Positions 45,595-55,865 of a stretch of 64,000 nt of DNA are shown here, one piece after another. A model generated the notes under the pieces. That model did not search any database. It was not told where the DNA came from and saw nothing but the letters and a program-made list of their open reading frames with translations. Numbering within the stretch: the stretch's first letter is position 1; each line of letters opens with the position of its first letter. The position numbers and the translations under genes are program-made. Origin of the DNA: Ctena decussata (taxonomy: Eukaryota; Mollusca; Bivalvia; Lucinida; Lucinidae); assembly GCA_963989385.1 (NCBI GenBank), contig OZ022500.1, positions 21,776,460-21,840,459 of the forward strand, read 5' to 3'.

Positions 45595-47415
45595 TCACTG
45601 CATCGTTACACCCTGCGCTTCCCTTTCTTTCTGTCGCCGTTCCCATATCAATCGATGTTTCTGTTTCATGTAAACGGCTACTACATCTCGATTGGTGCCT
45701 AAATCACCATCTGAAAATAAATTAAAATGAATGGATACACTGTTAGGGGAAGCAATTCTACTATTAATTCTTGTTGTCTCCCTTGGAGAAATGGCAGAAA
45801 AAAATGGATGTGTAAACCAAAAAGGGAGAACATACTGTCTAGAGAGTGCAAATTATTTCCTCTAAACGAAACCCCCTATAAGACGCAAGGCAAACATTAA
45901 ACTAGAAACAGACATCTATGCCTACATGTGTCTGATCAGGGTCTGCACTGTGTGCCAAGCTTTACGAAAGTTTTTGCCACCTGGTCAGACAGTAAACTCA
46001 ACTACAAAGTGTCATAATTAAGGTGTATGGGTTTAGTGCCATGTTTTTCTGTCATTCTGTCAAAGGGAGGCAACTTTTGTTTGTACTTGTACTTGTTTCT
46101 TTCAATTGGAAACTAAAGCCTTCCAAAAACGGGTCAACTCTCAAAGGAAAGAATTTGCTCCTACAGGAGCAAATTCTTTCCTTTAAGAGTTGACCTCCAC
46201 TAAGAAGGGAGGCAAAACTGACTAGAAATGTGTCCATAGGAGATGGATGCCTCCGCCTAGTGCCTTGAGTAAGATAGCGCCTTGATTTAGGTACAGACAC
46301 TTGGCACTACGGGATAGCTATGATGAAATACATGTAGAAGTGCATTTATTCTGCAGTTAAATCTCAGACACAAATGACAAAAGCATGCTTTCATTATAGC
46401 CTATTCACTCAGTTTCAGTTCGAACTGTGACCTTGACCTTTTAGAAAGTGACAGGTTCCTTGCATGCAACAAATGTATTGCTAAATAGTTTTGAAATCCC
46501 ACCATTCAAGACAAAGTTATGCGCCGGATATGTAGAGGGGTTCATTGTAGCCTGAGCACAAAGTTTAAGTGCCGACTGTGACCTTGACCTTTGAGCTAGC
46601 AACATGGTTCTTGCATGCGACACATGAAAGCTATACTTGTACAATTGTAAGCTTCACATAAATTCACCTACATTTTGTATAATAGTTAGCAGTAGCTACT
46701 TCATAATCATTGTCCTCTTTAGCACATCTGTATTGCCGTTCAATGCCCCAGTAGTGTCTACACTCCAGTTTCCTACCTCGTAGAATCTTTAAGATCTGGG
46801 TATCAACTAGTCTGAAATGAAAGTTGCCAAATATAGAAATTCTAATGCACTTACGAACAGAACACAAAGTCTGACTGCAGTTTGATAACATCAAAAATTT
46901 GCGACTGTATATGGCAGGATAACCCGATGTCATAATGAAACATTATAGCTTCTCATTGGCTGATGTCTGGTTTTACGTTGCTAAAAGCAGTACACATTGA
47001 AAGATGAAAATGTGAAAAATGCATTAGAATGGGGATAATTGTATCAAAAATTGTCACTTGGGGAGGTAAAAAAAAAATCTGTGACCATAAAATTGACAAT
47101 TTACCCTCCAAAAAGAGGGTCAACTCTTGAAGGAAAGGACCTCCTACTAGAGGAGCAGATTCTTTCTTTAAAAAGCTGATCTCATCTAGAAGGAAGGCAA
47201 AATGAAACGGCAGAGTTACTTCCCCTGAAAGTGTAGACACTGACCTTACATGTTGTGTGCCTACTGGGAAAAAACTCACCTGTCTCTCTTATACTGTTCA
47301 TCAGCTTCATATCGGCAGACTTCATCCGATATAGCACAGGTATCTATGGTAGGTACTCGGTTGAATTTCCGCTGATAATATTTTTCTGGCTCTCGTCTAA
47401 ACCTTACCACCCAGG
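45595..47415 (-). CDS. NDUFB10: NDUFB10 (complex I subunit PDSW), last three exons
   Basis: An accessory subunit of mitochondrial NADH:ubiquinone oxidoreductase, at the intermembrane-space side of the membrane arm. Exons on the minus strand: 47280-47415 (136 nt), 46672-46811 (140 nt) and 45595-45710 (116 nt, TGA at 45595-45597). Acceptors are CTTAG, TTCAG and TTTTCAG; donors are GTGAGT and GTAGGT. Phases join exactly, giving ~129 residues with no internal stop. The protein keeps RVPTID followed by a CX6C pair, YEADEQYKRD, a CX11C pair, then YGDLG and the basic KQKHRLIWERRQKERE tail. This order and cysteine spacing match NDUFB10. About 40 N-terminal residues are missing; their exon(s) must lie right of 47415 and were not found. 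Both introns are full of repeats. Confidence 0.92.
46132..46195. repeat. Family H palindrome, in NDUFB10 intron
   Basis: The best copy: arms GGTCAACTCTCAAAGGAAAG and the inverse ending AAGAGTTGACC, loop around CTCCTACAGGAG. It would form a hairpin of about 30 bp in the pre-mRNA. Confidence 0.8.
46219..46640 (+). mobile_element. Truncated ATGCCCC-type element
   Basis: The start CTAGAAATGTGTCCATAG and GGATGCCTCC, plus GTGCCTTGAGTAAGATAGCG, match 25407-25470. GTGACCTTGACCTTT monomer words follow, but the terminal GGGGCATAA is absent. Confidence 0.5.
46830..47090. mobile_element. Dispersed MITE-like repeat, copy 2
   Basis: It lies in the NDUFB10 intron 46812-47279 and matches 3510-3835: ATTCTAATGCACTTA, TTCTCATTGGCTGATG, GCATTAGAATGGGGATAA. 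The diverged flanks suggest separate insertions of one family. Confidence 0.5.
47117..47183. repeat. Family H palindrome, second NDUFB10 intron
   Basis: A more diverged palindrome (GGTCAACTCTTGAAGGAAAG ... TTCTTTCTTTAAAAAGC). The element continues to GGCAGAGTTACTTCCCCTG near 47210-47230, the inverse of the family leader. Confidence 0.65.
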
Positions 47416-47477
47416 CTAAGTTTGAGAAAGATAAAACAAATATTTTGTTAGTTTCACAGTCAAAACATGCATTTGAT

Positions 47478-47689
47478 TTAAAACTTTAAGCGCAGGAGAC
47501 GAAAATAGCAGAATTTGCAAAAAGTGTAGATTCTGATGTGGCCGCTCATTATGAGCCGCCTCATCTAGATCTACACTGTTCGCCCCCTTGTCTTTGAATT
47601 CTCAATATGGTATAGTTTGGACAAACCATTGTTTGTAATTTCGCAGATGTAAAATTTGTCGTCTGATTTTTTGGCACTTAAAGGGTTAA
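47478..47689. mobile_element. TTAA MITE with hairpin
   Basis: TTAA at both edges (47478-47481, 47686-47689). It contains GTGTAGATTCTGATG, the arm pair GCGGCTCATAATGAGC (approximate) and AGATCTACACTGTTCGCC, and shares CTTTGAATTCTCAATATG with 497-709. It would lie in the NDUFB10 intron upstream of exon 47280-47415. Confidence 0.65.
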
Positions 47690-47924
47690 ACATGCTCAGG
47701 CGTTGCTGATCACAACTTGCAGCGGCAGCCCCAGTAATTTCAAGACACATTGCTGATATGGCACCGAGATTTAGAGTAAAGAAGAGTTTCCAGTTAAACT
47801 GAAGCACAAGTTAGCCCCATTTTTAAAAAAGAAGATACCTTTTTTGAAAGAGAAATCGCAGGCCTGTTAGTAACTTAGAATATTATCAACATTGCTACAA
47901 TTTACGAGAGATTGATCTGTAGTC

Positions 47925-48620
47925 CATTAAATGATCATTTCAGATCAGATTTTCATAACTTCATTTCGGCCTTTAGAGCCTCCTTTGGATGTCAGATAGC
48001 CCTTTTTCGCTTGACTGAGGATTGGAAACAAGCACTAGATGAGAATATGTTGGTGGGATCCTGATGGACCTAATTAAGTCTTTTGATTGCATCCCTCATA
48101 ATCTTCTACTGATGATTGCAAAATTGCGAGCTTATGGTGTCTCTGAACAGCTTGGCAAACATACCAGCACCTGGTTAAGGATCATTAAGGGTGTCTCTCA
48201 AGGGTCCATTCTGTAACCTTTAATTTTTAATATCTTATTAATGACATTTTTTTATTATATCAAGAAAATATCACTTTACAACTATGCAGATGACAATACA
48301 GCTTTCTAAACACATAAGAGATCCTATGGTATTAAAAGCCATATTAGAAGAGGAATGCCAAAAATTACTAAATTGGTTCACAAATAACAAATGCAGGCAA
48401 ATCCCATAAGTTCAAGGCCATTTTAGTTGGTAAAAAGACTTTTTCCGAGCTCAAGAGCTCCACATTAGCAAATAGGTATCGATACAGACTACCAACTGAG
48501 TTTTAATGAACAAATTACCAGGAGCTGTCAAAAAGTGGCAAGACAATTAAATGTGCTACAAAGGCTTAGCAAATTCCTCTCTGTTGATACAAGGTTCTTT
48601 TGTCTTCAAATCATTTATCA
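47925..48620 (+). pseudogene. Decayed LINE reverse transcriptase
   Basis: Fragments in shifting plus-strand frames match reverse transcriptase blocks in order: HFRSDFHNFISAFRASFGC, LMDLIKSFDCIPHNLL (catalytic Asp block), AKLRAYGVSEQL, KGVSQGSIL, and LYNYADDNTAF with the catalytic YADD. Stops and frameshifts separate them, and the N-terminal endonuclease is absent. It differs from both larger LINEs in the window and is much older. Confidence 0.8.
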
Positions 48621-48628
48621 GATCTACT

Positions 48629-48841
48629 GTAATGACCCTAAATATTCGGACAGACAGGTCTGAGCAAACATTGTAGACACAGATCAAACTGCTCCTTAAG
48701 GAGCAGTTTGATCAGGGTCTTCAACGTTTGTCATTCACTAAGCATTATTTGGATGCATTATTGTGTGTAAAATCCACTTTATAAGAATTTTCGAACAACA
48801 ATTGTAGGACTTTCTGGTGTCCAAAATTTTAGGGTCATTAC
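48629..48841. mobile_element. TIR element around a GCAAACA hairpin
   Basis: Ends GTAATGACCCTAAATATTC and (inverse) GTAATGACCCTAAAATTTT match over ~20 bp with few changes. Inside is a hairpin with arms GATCAAACTGCTCCTTA and AGGAGCAGTTTGATC. 213 bp, non-coding. Confidence 0.65.
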
Positions 48842-49423
48842 GGTAATTTCAGCTATTCTGCAGTCTATTTGGCACTTCTGCAGTAAAAACCAACACAGAA
48901 CAAGAGCTGTCGCCTGACAGCATAGCTCGCCTGAATTGGTGCTTGCCCATCACACAGCCGCTATGGTGGTGTGGACTGCTATGCATAAAACTTCATGCAA
49001 GCATGTCCATAATGAAAACACATTTATAAACAAAAGCTATCTCAGAAATAAGTCTTAAAATAAAATTTAAATAAAAAAATGAAATAAAATTTCAAAGTCC
49101 ACGAGCTTGAGGTAAAAACGGGTGGGGGGGGGGGGGGCTAGGATGTATCAAAACCCTGAACCATTATCTAACATCAGTGCAAGTATTAGTATCAACTGAG
49201 TCCATTATCATGGCACTGTGAAATTATGTCTTCATAAATATAAAACTTAAACCCAAATCTTTAAGACAAAATTGTAAGTCCATGACCTTGACTTCAAGGT
49301 CATCCAGTGGGGTAAGTATAAGGTGTTTTGTAAAAACTCAAAAAAGGAGTCTAACATTAGTTCAAGTATAAACTAAATCTCTGCAAAGCATTATGAATCA
49401 GTATGCAATTACAAAACTTTAAA

Positions 49424-51385
49424 CCAGAGGGCCAATGGCCCTATATCGCTCACCTGAGCACTGAGGTTACAGCAACAAAACACCATGCACAACAGCAATA
49501 AAAAGCACCATTTATGTGGAGGATAATATCACAAATATTTATGAAAAAAAGCTTTATCCCCCATTAATGGCTTCTCAGAAGAAGATCTTTGGCTGCAATG
49601 GCAACCAATCAAAATCAGGTATTTGGGAAATATTCATATGGCTGGTAGAGGACTACTCCAGGAACATTTCTGTAAAGCTTTTGTCAAAATATCTGCAGTA
49701 ACACAGAAATAAATAGCAAATGTCCACTTTCCCCATTATAAGTCTATGGAAACTTTAAGTTGCCAATTCACGAATTCACACGGGCAATGATAATATAAAA
49801 CATACTTTAGGTAGAGGCTAATGCTATCAATATGTATGCTAAGTATCAGCTTCATCCCCCTCATGGCTTCATTTTTCCCATAATAAGTCAATGGAAACTA
49901 TAAGTTGCCATAGCAACCAAAGTTCTTATGGGATTGGAAGGAAAAGAATAAAATTTATGTAGAGGCTACTGTCATCAACACATCTGCACAATATCAGCTT
50001 CATCCCCCATATGGCTTCTGAGCAGAAGATTTTTTTTTTTTTTTTTCGAAAATTTACCCTATATTTTGCCATGGCAACCAATCAAATTCAGCGATTTGGA
50101 GAAAATTCATATAAATCGTAGAGGTAAAAAGGTAAAGGTTTCCCATAGCCTAATAGCCGTAGGGGCAGTGGGGGTTAAAGACCCACTGTATCTTGGGCAC
50201 AGCTGATGAAAGGCGGAGCCCATCCCTCTCCTTTCGCTGCCTTATCCTTCCCTGATTCGAAAAAGGTACCCATTTACTGCTGGGTTGACAGAGAGAGTTT
50301 TCCAGTCATCGTATGGCGACAGTGAGCCGCGAACTCACGACCTTACGGTGACTTTCTGCACAATAGCCGAGCCACTCTAACCACTCGACTACCGCGTAGA
50401 GGACTACTCAAGAAACATTTCTGTAGAAAAAAAATCTAAATAACTGCAGTTAGACAGCAAAAATTGCCAATTTCCATTTTCCCCATTATAAGTTAATGGA
50501 AACTCTTAGTTGCCATAGCAACCAAACTGCTGGAGCAGTTGCCATGAAAAACAGTAATTCTATAGAGGCTAGTACTAAGGTTCTTTCTGTAAAGTTTGAG
50601 CTTTATTGGCCACACAGTTTCTGCGGAGATGATTTTTTAATATTTTTCTATTTTTAACTATTCGGTTGCAATGGCAACCATTCAAATAGCGCAATTTGCA
50701 TAAATTTAATATGGCTGGTTGTAGACTACTCAAGGTACATTTCTATGAAAGTTTTGTCAAAATATCTGCAGTGGCATAGCAATAAATGCAAATTTTCCAT
50801 TTTGCCATTATAAGTCAATGGCAACTTTCAGTTCTCATAGCAACCAAACTGCTGGAGCAATAGCCAAGAAAAACAGTACTTTTATAGAGGCTAGTACTAA
50901 GATCCTTCCTGTGAAGTTTGAACTTTATTGGTTGTATAGTTTCTGAGGAGATGATTTTTGAATATTTTTTTCTATTTTTAACCATTCGGTTGCCATGGCA
51001 ACCAGCCAAATTGTGTAATTTACATGAATTTCTTTCCGTTGATAGAGAACTACTCAAGGAACATTTCGGCAAAAGTTTTGTCAAAATATCTGCAGTGACA
51101 TAGCAATAAATGCAAATTTTCAATTTTTCCCATACAAGTCAATGGAAACTTTAAGTTGCCATAGCAACCAAAGTTATGAAGCGATTTGGATAAAAAACAG
51201 TATTATTGGTTCCCCCTGCCCATAGATGCTATATATGAAATTTGGTTACAATGGGCCTTGTAGTTTCAGAGGAGATGTCGTTTGAAAATGTTGACGGACG
51301 GACGGACTGACGGACGAACGGACGGACGACGGATGCCTGCCTATACTATAAGCTCACCTGTGAGCCTTCGGCTCAGGTGAGCTAA
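49424..51385 (+). mobile_element. Tandem-core element inserted in 48901-51972
   Basis: It starts CCAGAGGGCCAATGGCCC with CGCTCACCTGAG and ends GGCTCAGGTGAGCTAA. Monomers carry AGTTGCCATAGCAACCAAA. A (GGAC)n tract lies at 51294-51330. Rejoined flanks read AACTTTAAA plus AAAGAC, the same length as AACTTTAATAAAGAC in the unsplit copy. It contains a SINE. Confidence 0.8.
50125..50394 (-). mobile_element. tRNA-derived SINE, third type
   Basis: 270 bp, flanked by CGTAGAGG at 50117-50124 and 50395-50402. On the minus strand: A-box-like GTAGTCGAGTGGTTAGAG, then GTCGTGAGTTCGCGGC (B-box-like), a body with CTGTCAACCCAGCAG, and GGAAACCTTTACC near the 3' end. It differs from the CAAC-tailed SINEs. Confidence 0.8.
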
Positions 51386-51972
51386 AAAGACAAAAAATTC
51401 CTAAGTCCCTGACCTTGACATCAAGATCACTGAGCGGGGTTGGGGTAGTACTCTGTAGATCTAACTACAGTGCAAATATAAAAAGAATTCATCTAAGGCT
51501 TCAGGCGATATGTGTCTTTAAAAAACTTTAACCAAAACATCCAATCAATAAAAAGACAATATTCTAAGTCCATGACCTTGACATCAAGGTCACAGAGGGG
51601 GGTGGGGGTAGTACCTTCGAAAACTTTAGACCAATATCTAACTTTAGTGCAAGTATCAAAGGAATCCATCCATGGGTTAAGGAGACATTGGGCTTTTTAA
51701 AACTTTAACCAAAACATCCAGTCCAAAAAAACTACCAATTTTCTAAGTCCATGACCTTGACATCAAGGTCACCAAGTGGGGTGGGAGTGGTACCCTGTTA
51801 AACCTTAGACCAATATCTAACTACAGTGCAAGTATCAAAAGAATCCATCAATGGGTTAAGGAGATATAGGTTTTTAAAAAACTTTAACCAAAACATACAA
51901 TCCGAACGCCGACGCGGACGCCGACGCCGTGGTGACAATAGCTCTTCCTGAACTTTCGTTCAGGCGAGCTAA

Positions 51973-52465
51973 AAATTGGAAAAACTGCAACACTGAGACA
52001 TAAAATTGTTTTAGGGACAATGAGTTTTGCTATGCAGAGTTGCTTGAAAGAATTAATCACCCCACTCTTCATCTTGGGCAAGGTGTAACTGTGCCATATG
52101 CCACAGCTCATCAGACTAGTTTTGCTTTTGCTAGTTGTTTTCTGTGTTTAAAGCAGTCTTTTAAAAAAAATACTGATTATATTTTCTTTTCATTGCTTGA
52201 GTTATTGTAGTTTTCATTTAGTTTAGTCTAGATTTGTTTGCTGTCACCTGACCCACAGATTTAAGATTGAGTAGGTCGGTAGGTAAATAATTTGTTCTGA
52301 TGGAACTTAAGAGATAAGATTTTTATGTTTGAATTTAAAGAAGATAGGACTCTTATTTCTCCTCATAATCTTTTCAGCTATTTTTTTATTGTAGGACCGC
52401 ATAATACTGTATCATTCAGACAAGTTTATTGAAACTGAAGAAATTCAGTAAATGAATCTAAATAA
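51973..52465. other. No gene recognised
   Basis: A 35-codon plus-strand run near 51975-52090 contains MQSCLKELITPLFILGKV, vaguely like a LINE C-terminus, but it is too short to call. The rest is AT-rich. Confidence 0.3.
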
Positions 52466-53376
52466 AAGCATCGCAAACGACTGCGTGATACCCCGCCACT
52501 GCAAATTTTTTTCACACACCGATTTTTCCAGATTTATGCATGTATATAGCCCGGGGGCAGGGGGAAATAACTCCCATGGGGTAAATTTGAGCATCACTGG
52601 AGGCTTTCATCACTCTGATCAACTGCTGAAGCCGGGCCGGGTAGCGCAATCGGTAGGGCACCTGACTCGTAAGTCAGAGGTCCTGGGTTCGAACCCCGGT
52701 CTGGCCACATACTTTCGTTTCTCCTTCCGCTGATTCAAGAAGGGCAGTTGTCAGTTACTGGAAAAAGTATGTGCACTTAGTACTGGTTAACCGCTTAGGA
52801 GGTCTAAGCCTGCCCAGGAATAGTGTGGTTAGGTTAACTGACCGTTCCGACATGACCTTAGTTGTTTACCGAGGACGTTAAGCATCAAATCAACCAACCA
52901 ACCATCAACTGCTGAAAGTTTAAGAATAATTGCTTTCAACTTTTTTATGGAATTTTTCATGATTTAATACATGTATATAGTCTCAGGGCAGGGGCAGATA
53001 ACCCCCGATGATAAAATTTCTGTGCTCATATAAAGCTTTTGTCACTTCAATCATGTTTGTGAAGTTTCATCATGATACTCCAAGTAGTAAAGGAACTAGA
53101 GGCCAAAACCCATTTTTCGTACATTGACAAGTGCCATAACTCTGTCAGAAATTAACGAAATTTGCCCATTAACAATCCCAAGCGAGACATTCTTGATACA
53201 AATGCATATGCAAAATTTGAAGGAAATCCGTTGATAAATACTTAAGTTATCGAACGGAAACGAAGTGCGGACGGACGGACGGACAGACGTACGTACTACG
53301 GACGGACAGACACATGGACGGCCAACGTGAAAACATAATACCCCCCCCCCCCCCATTAACGTGTGGCGGGGTATAA
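52466..53376 (+). mobile_element. Tandem-core element, GATACCCC type
   Basis: It starts CGCAAACGACTGCG (hairpin) with GATACCCCGCCAC and ends GTGTGGCGGGGTATAAAA, its inverse. Two monomers share GCATGTATATAG and ATAACYCCC words. GGACGGACGG repeats at 53269-53310 and a C run near 53340 precede the end. The first monomer is split by the SINE 52631-52903. Confidence 0.65.
52631..52903 (+). mobile_element. tRNA-derived SINE, (CAAC)n tail, best copy
   Basis: Flanked by ATCAACTGCTGAA at 52618-52630 and 52904-52916. The head has GTAGCGCAATCGGTAGGGC, a CTCGTAA loop (Thr-CGT-like) and GGGTTCGAACCCC. The body and tail match 23202-23471 almost base for base, ending GACGTTAAGCATC and CAACC repeats. It looks young. 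Confidence 0.93.
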
Positions 53377-54593
53377 AAACAAATTCAACCAAAGCATGTG
53401 AGCAGTGGCTCACTTATACCCCCGACCAGCGCCACCACCGAATGAAAACACACTTAATACAAAGCTTTAAAGCAAATGTTAACAAACAGACAGACAGGTG
53501 GACAATCTATAACAAACCCAGAGAAAGGCATATAGGCAAATGCCAAAAGGTTCCATTTAAAATTTGCAATAAGCAAAAAATATACAAATTTAACAGTAAG
53601 TTTTAACACAAATTTACATAAATTTCTATGTCTGTGACCTTGACCTAAAGTCAGCAGCAGCATCCAAATGATGTCAGCTAATCATTTTCAACCTAGAAGT
53701 ATACCTAGTACCATAACAAAAAGGTTTCAATGAAGTACATTGAAACTATACAACTTAACAAAAAACTTAACGCAAACAGTATTTAAATTTCAAAGTCTGT
53801 GACCTTGACATTAAGTCAGCAGCAGCATCCAGATGATGTCAACTACATGCAATCATCTACTCCCTTTTAACCAAGAAGTAAACTTAGTAGCATTGCAAAA
53901 CTGAATACACTTGAATAGATTATTTTGCAATGCTACTAAGTTTACTTCTTGGTTTAAAGAGATTAGATGAACACTAGGTTCTTTTACATGGTAACAGGTT
54001 GTTTTGGCCCAATTCCCTTTCGGCCCCCTGGTCGTTTCTGTCCTATTCCCTTTCGGCAAGGTCATTTCGGCCCGATTTCCGGGATGTGTTGTTTCGGCCC
54101 AATTTTAGCTGGTCATCCTGCCAGATTTTTTCCCATAGTTGTAATAGGCAATAAAATGTGTTTCCAGGCGTAATTTTTAAATTTATATAGTCTGGTATAT
54201 AAATTTCTTTATTCCAGTCAAATCTATCTATCTGGCCTGCACATCTATCTAACTATCTATCTATTATGTTTTTTTGTGAAAAATACTGTGTCTTTAACAT
54301 GTATATCAGAAAGTAAAATTTACATCCTTATCTACATTTATGGAAGATAAACATTGTTTTTATCCCCTATGAAATAATTTCATAAACTGGCATGAGGTTA
54401 TTACAGTGCAAAAACGCTATTGGGTGCGAATTTCTGTATTTCCATCTAGAGATTATACAATGTTAACAATTAATCTTTATGTAATAAAAATGAGTAGTTA
54501 AAAAATAATTACTTAACCACATGAAAATATGACTGACTTTCTTCAAACAGGTCGCTGAAGCAGCAACAGAAGATTCGTTCATGGGGACTTAGC
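53377..54593. repeat. Snap-back and 'TTTCGGCCC' repeats, no gene
   Basis: A hairpin at 53867-53957 has ~33 bp arms (TTAACCAAGAAGTAAACTTA ... inverse) that are essentially perfect. Two ~180 bp monomers with GACCTTGACMTWAAGTCAGC words lie at 53620-53830. At 54005-54120 the words CCCTTTCGGC and TTTCGGCCC recur; the same words are seen at 59397-59460. TCTATCTA repeats lie near 54225-54262. Confidence 0.55.
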
Positions 54594-55831
54594 CTAAACT
54601 CCGTTCATTAATTCTGAAACTGGATTTTTCGCTGCCCATACTTTTATAATCTAATCAATCCACGTAAGACTATGCATAGTGATAAAGCTCGACTTCCGCC
54701 GATTTCTCATAAAGGTCTCATGTATCTTAGCCTGGCGCCTGATGCTGCAGTTACGCGCACGAAACAGCAAATTTCAAAAACCTGTCCGCAAACTAAGACC
54801 ATTTGATGAAAATTGACAGCCTAACTTCATACATATTCAGATACATTCCACGTGGGTATCACGCTGGTCATTTGGGTAATAACTGTGGTACCCAGTCCGC
54901 CAACCTAGACTCTAGACACACCCTACAGCCCCCCCCCCACCCCCTGCCCCCGTTTCTTTTCAACAAACTATTCCCTCGATTATTCTACCACACCGACCTC
55001 CCTGCAACACAAACATATATATATATATAATTATGCAAGAAGACCTCAATAGAAGGAAGAAACAAAAAATAAACGCAGGGATGTTTATAGGCCTGAAGTT
55101 CGCTTCTGAGTCGGATGATACAACTGTCCTGTTCTTTATATATATACTGCTTTTGATAGTTTCCTGAGAAAATATGACACAAACAAATACAAGTATTCAA
55201 AATATGGTAAAGAAACGATCTGATTTTCAATCCTAAAATCCAGAGTTGTCAAAACTAAAAAATGTAGCTCATGTAGTAACTTGGTATTTTTTCCACAAAT
55301 TTAAAGACGATTTCCTTTACTGGCTCCCGTCGAGCGATTCAAGATAAATAGAAGCGGATAGTGAACGGGACACCACTCTTGTACATTGTATTTTTACCAA
55401 TTAATTCAAGTTTATGAAATCGAAAGTAGTTCATTTTAGTTGCCGACTTAAATGACCAAAATGATTTTTAAACCATTTTTATTTGAAACTCAAAACATTT
55501 TAAGACAATTTTTATAGGAAACTCAAGGAAGTTTTACATGATTTAATCTGGAAAATAGCGGTCATTTACACTCACGAACCTTTAGTGAGAAGATTGCAGC
55601 GATACCTCTCCACAAACTTTTTTATACATTTTTTTTACCATTGAAAGAGCAAAGGGGCCTTTGAAAAGTAGCCGAACTATTTTTCTTATTCCTGTGAGGA
55701 GGGGTTAGATTGAATAAGGAGGTTTGGGAAGGGGCCGTGCCGAGAGGTGGGAGTCTGGGTGGTAGCCTAATTGAGGGGAGGGGTTTAAGGTAGTGTGGGG
55801 GAGATTATTTTATTATTTTTTAGAGGTGGGG

Positions 55832-55865
<34 letters not shown>

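Larger units (their letters stand above)
45711..46671 (-). other. NDUFB10 intron with repeats
   Basis: Last intron of NDUFB10. It contains a family H palindrome (46132-46195) and a tandem-core fragment (46219-46640). Splice ends read GTAGGT at the 5' side and TTTATTTTCAG at the 3' side on the minus strand. Confidence 0.8.
48901..51972 (+). mobile_element. Tandem-core element, GGCGAGC type, split copy
   Basis: It aligns with 39439-40591 from CAAGAGCTGTCGCCTGACAG to TTCAGGCGAGCTAA, but is interrupted by 49424-51385. Outside the interruption the two copies agree closely, including GACCTTGACATCAAGGTCA monomers and a shorter GGACGC tract (51907-51930). Confidence 0.8.

Noticed and set aside
52632..52705. 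tRNA gene with a CGT-type anticodon loop
   Set aside because: The tRNA-like head is continuous with a SINE body and CAAC tail, has a flanking target duplication and recurs at 23202-23471, so it is a SINE promoter head. The anticodon stem also does not fit a normal 5 + 7 + 5 layout.
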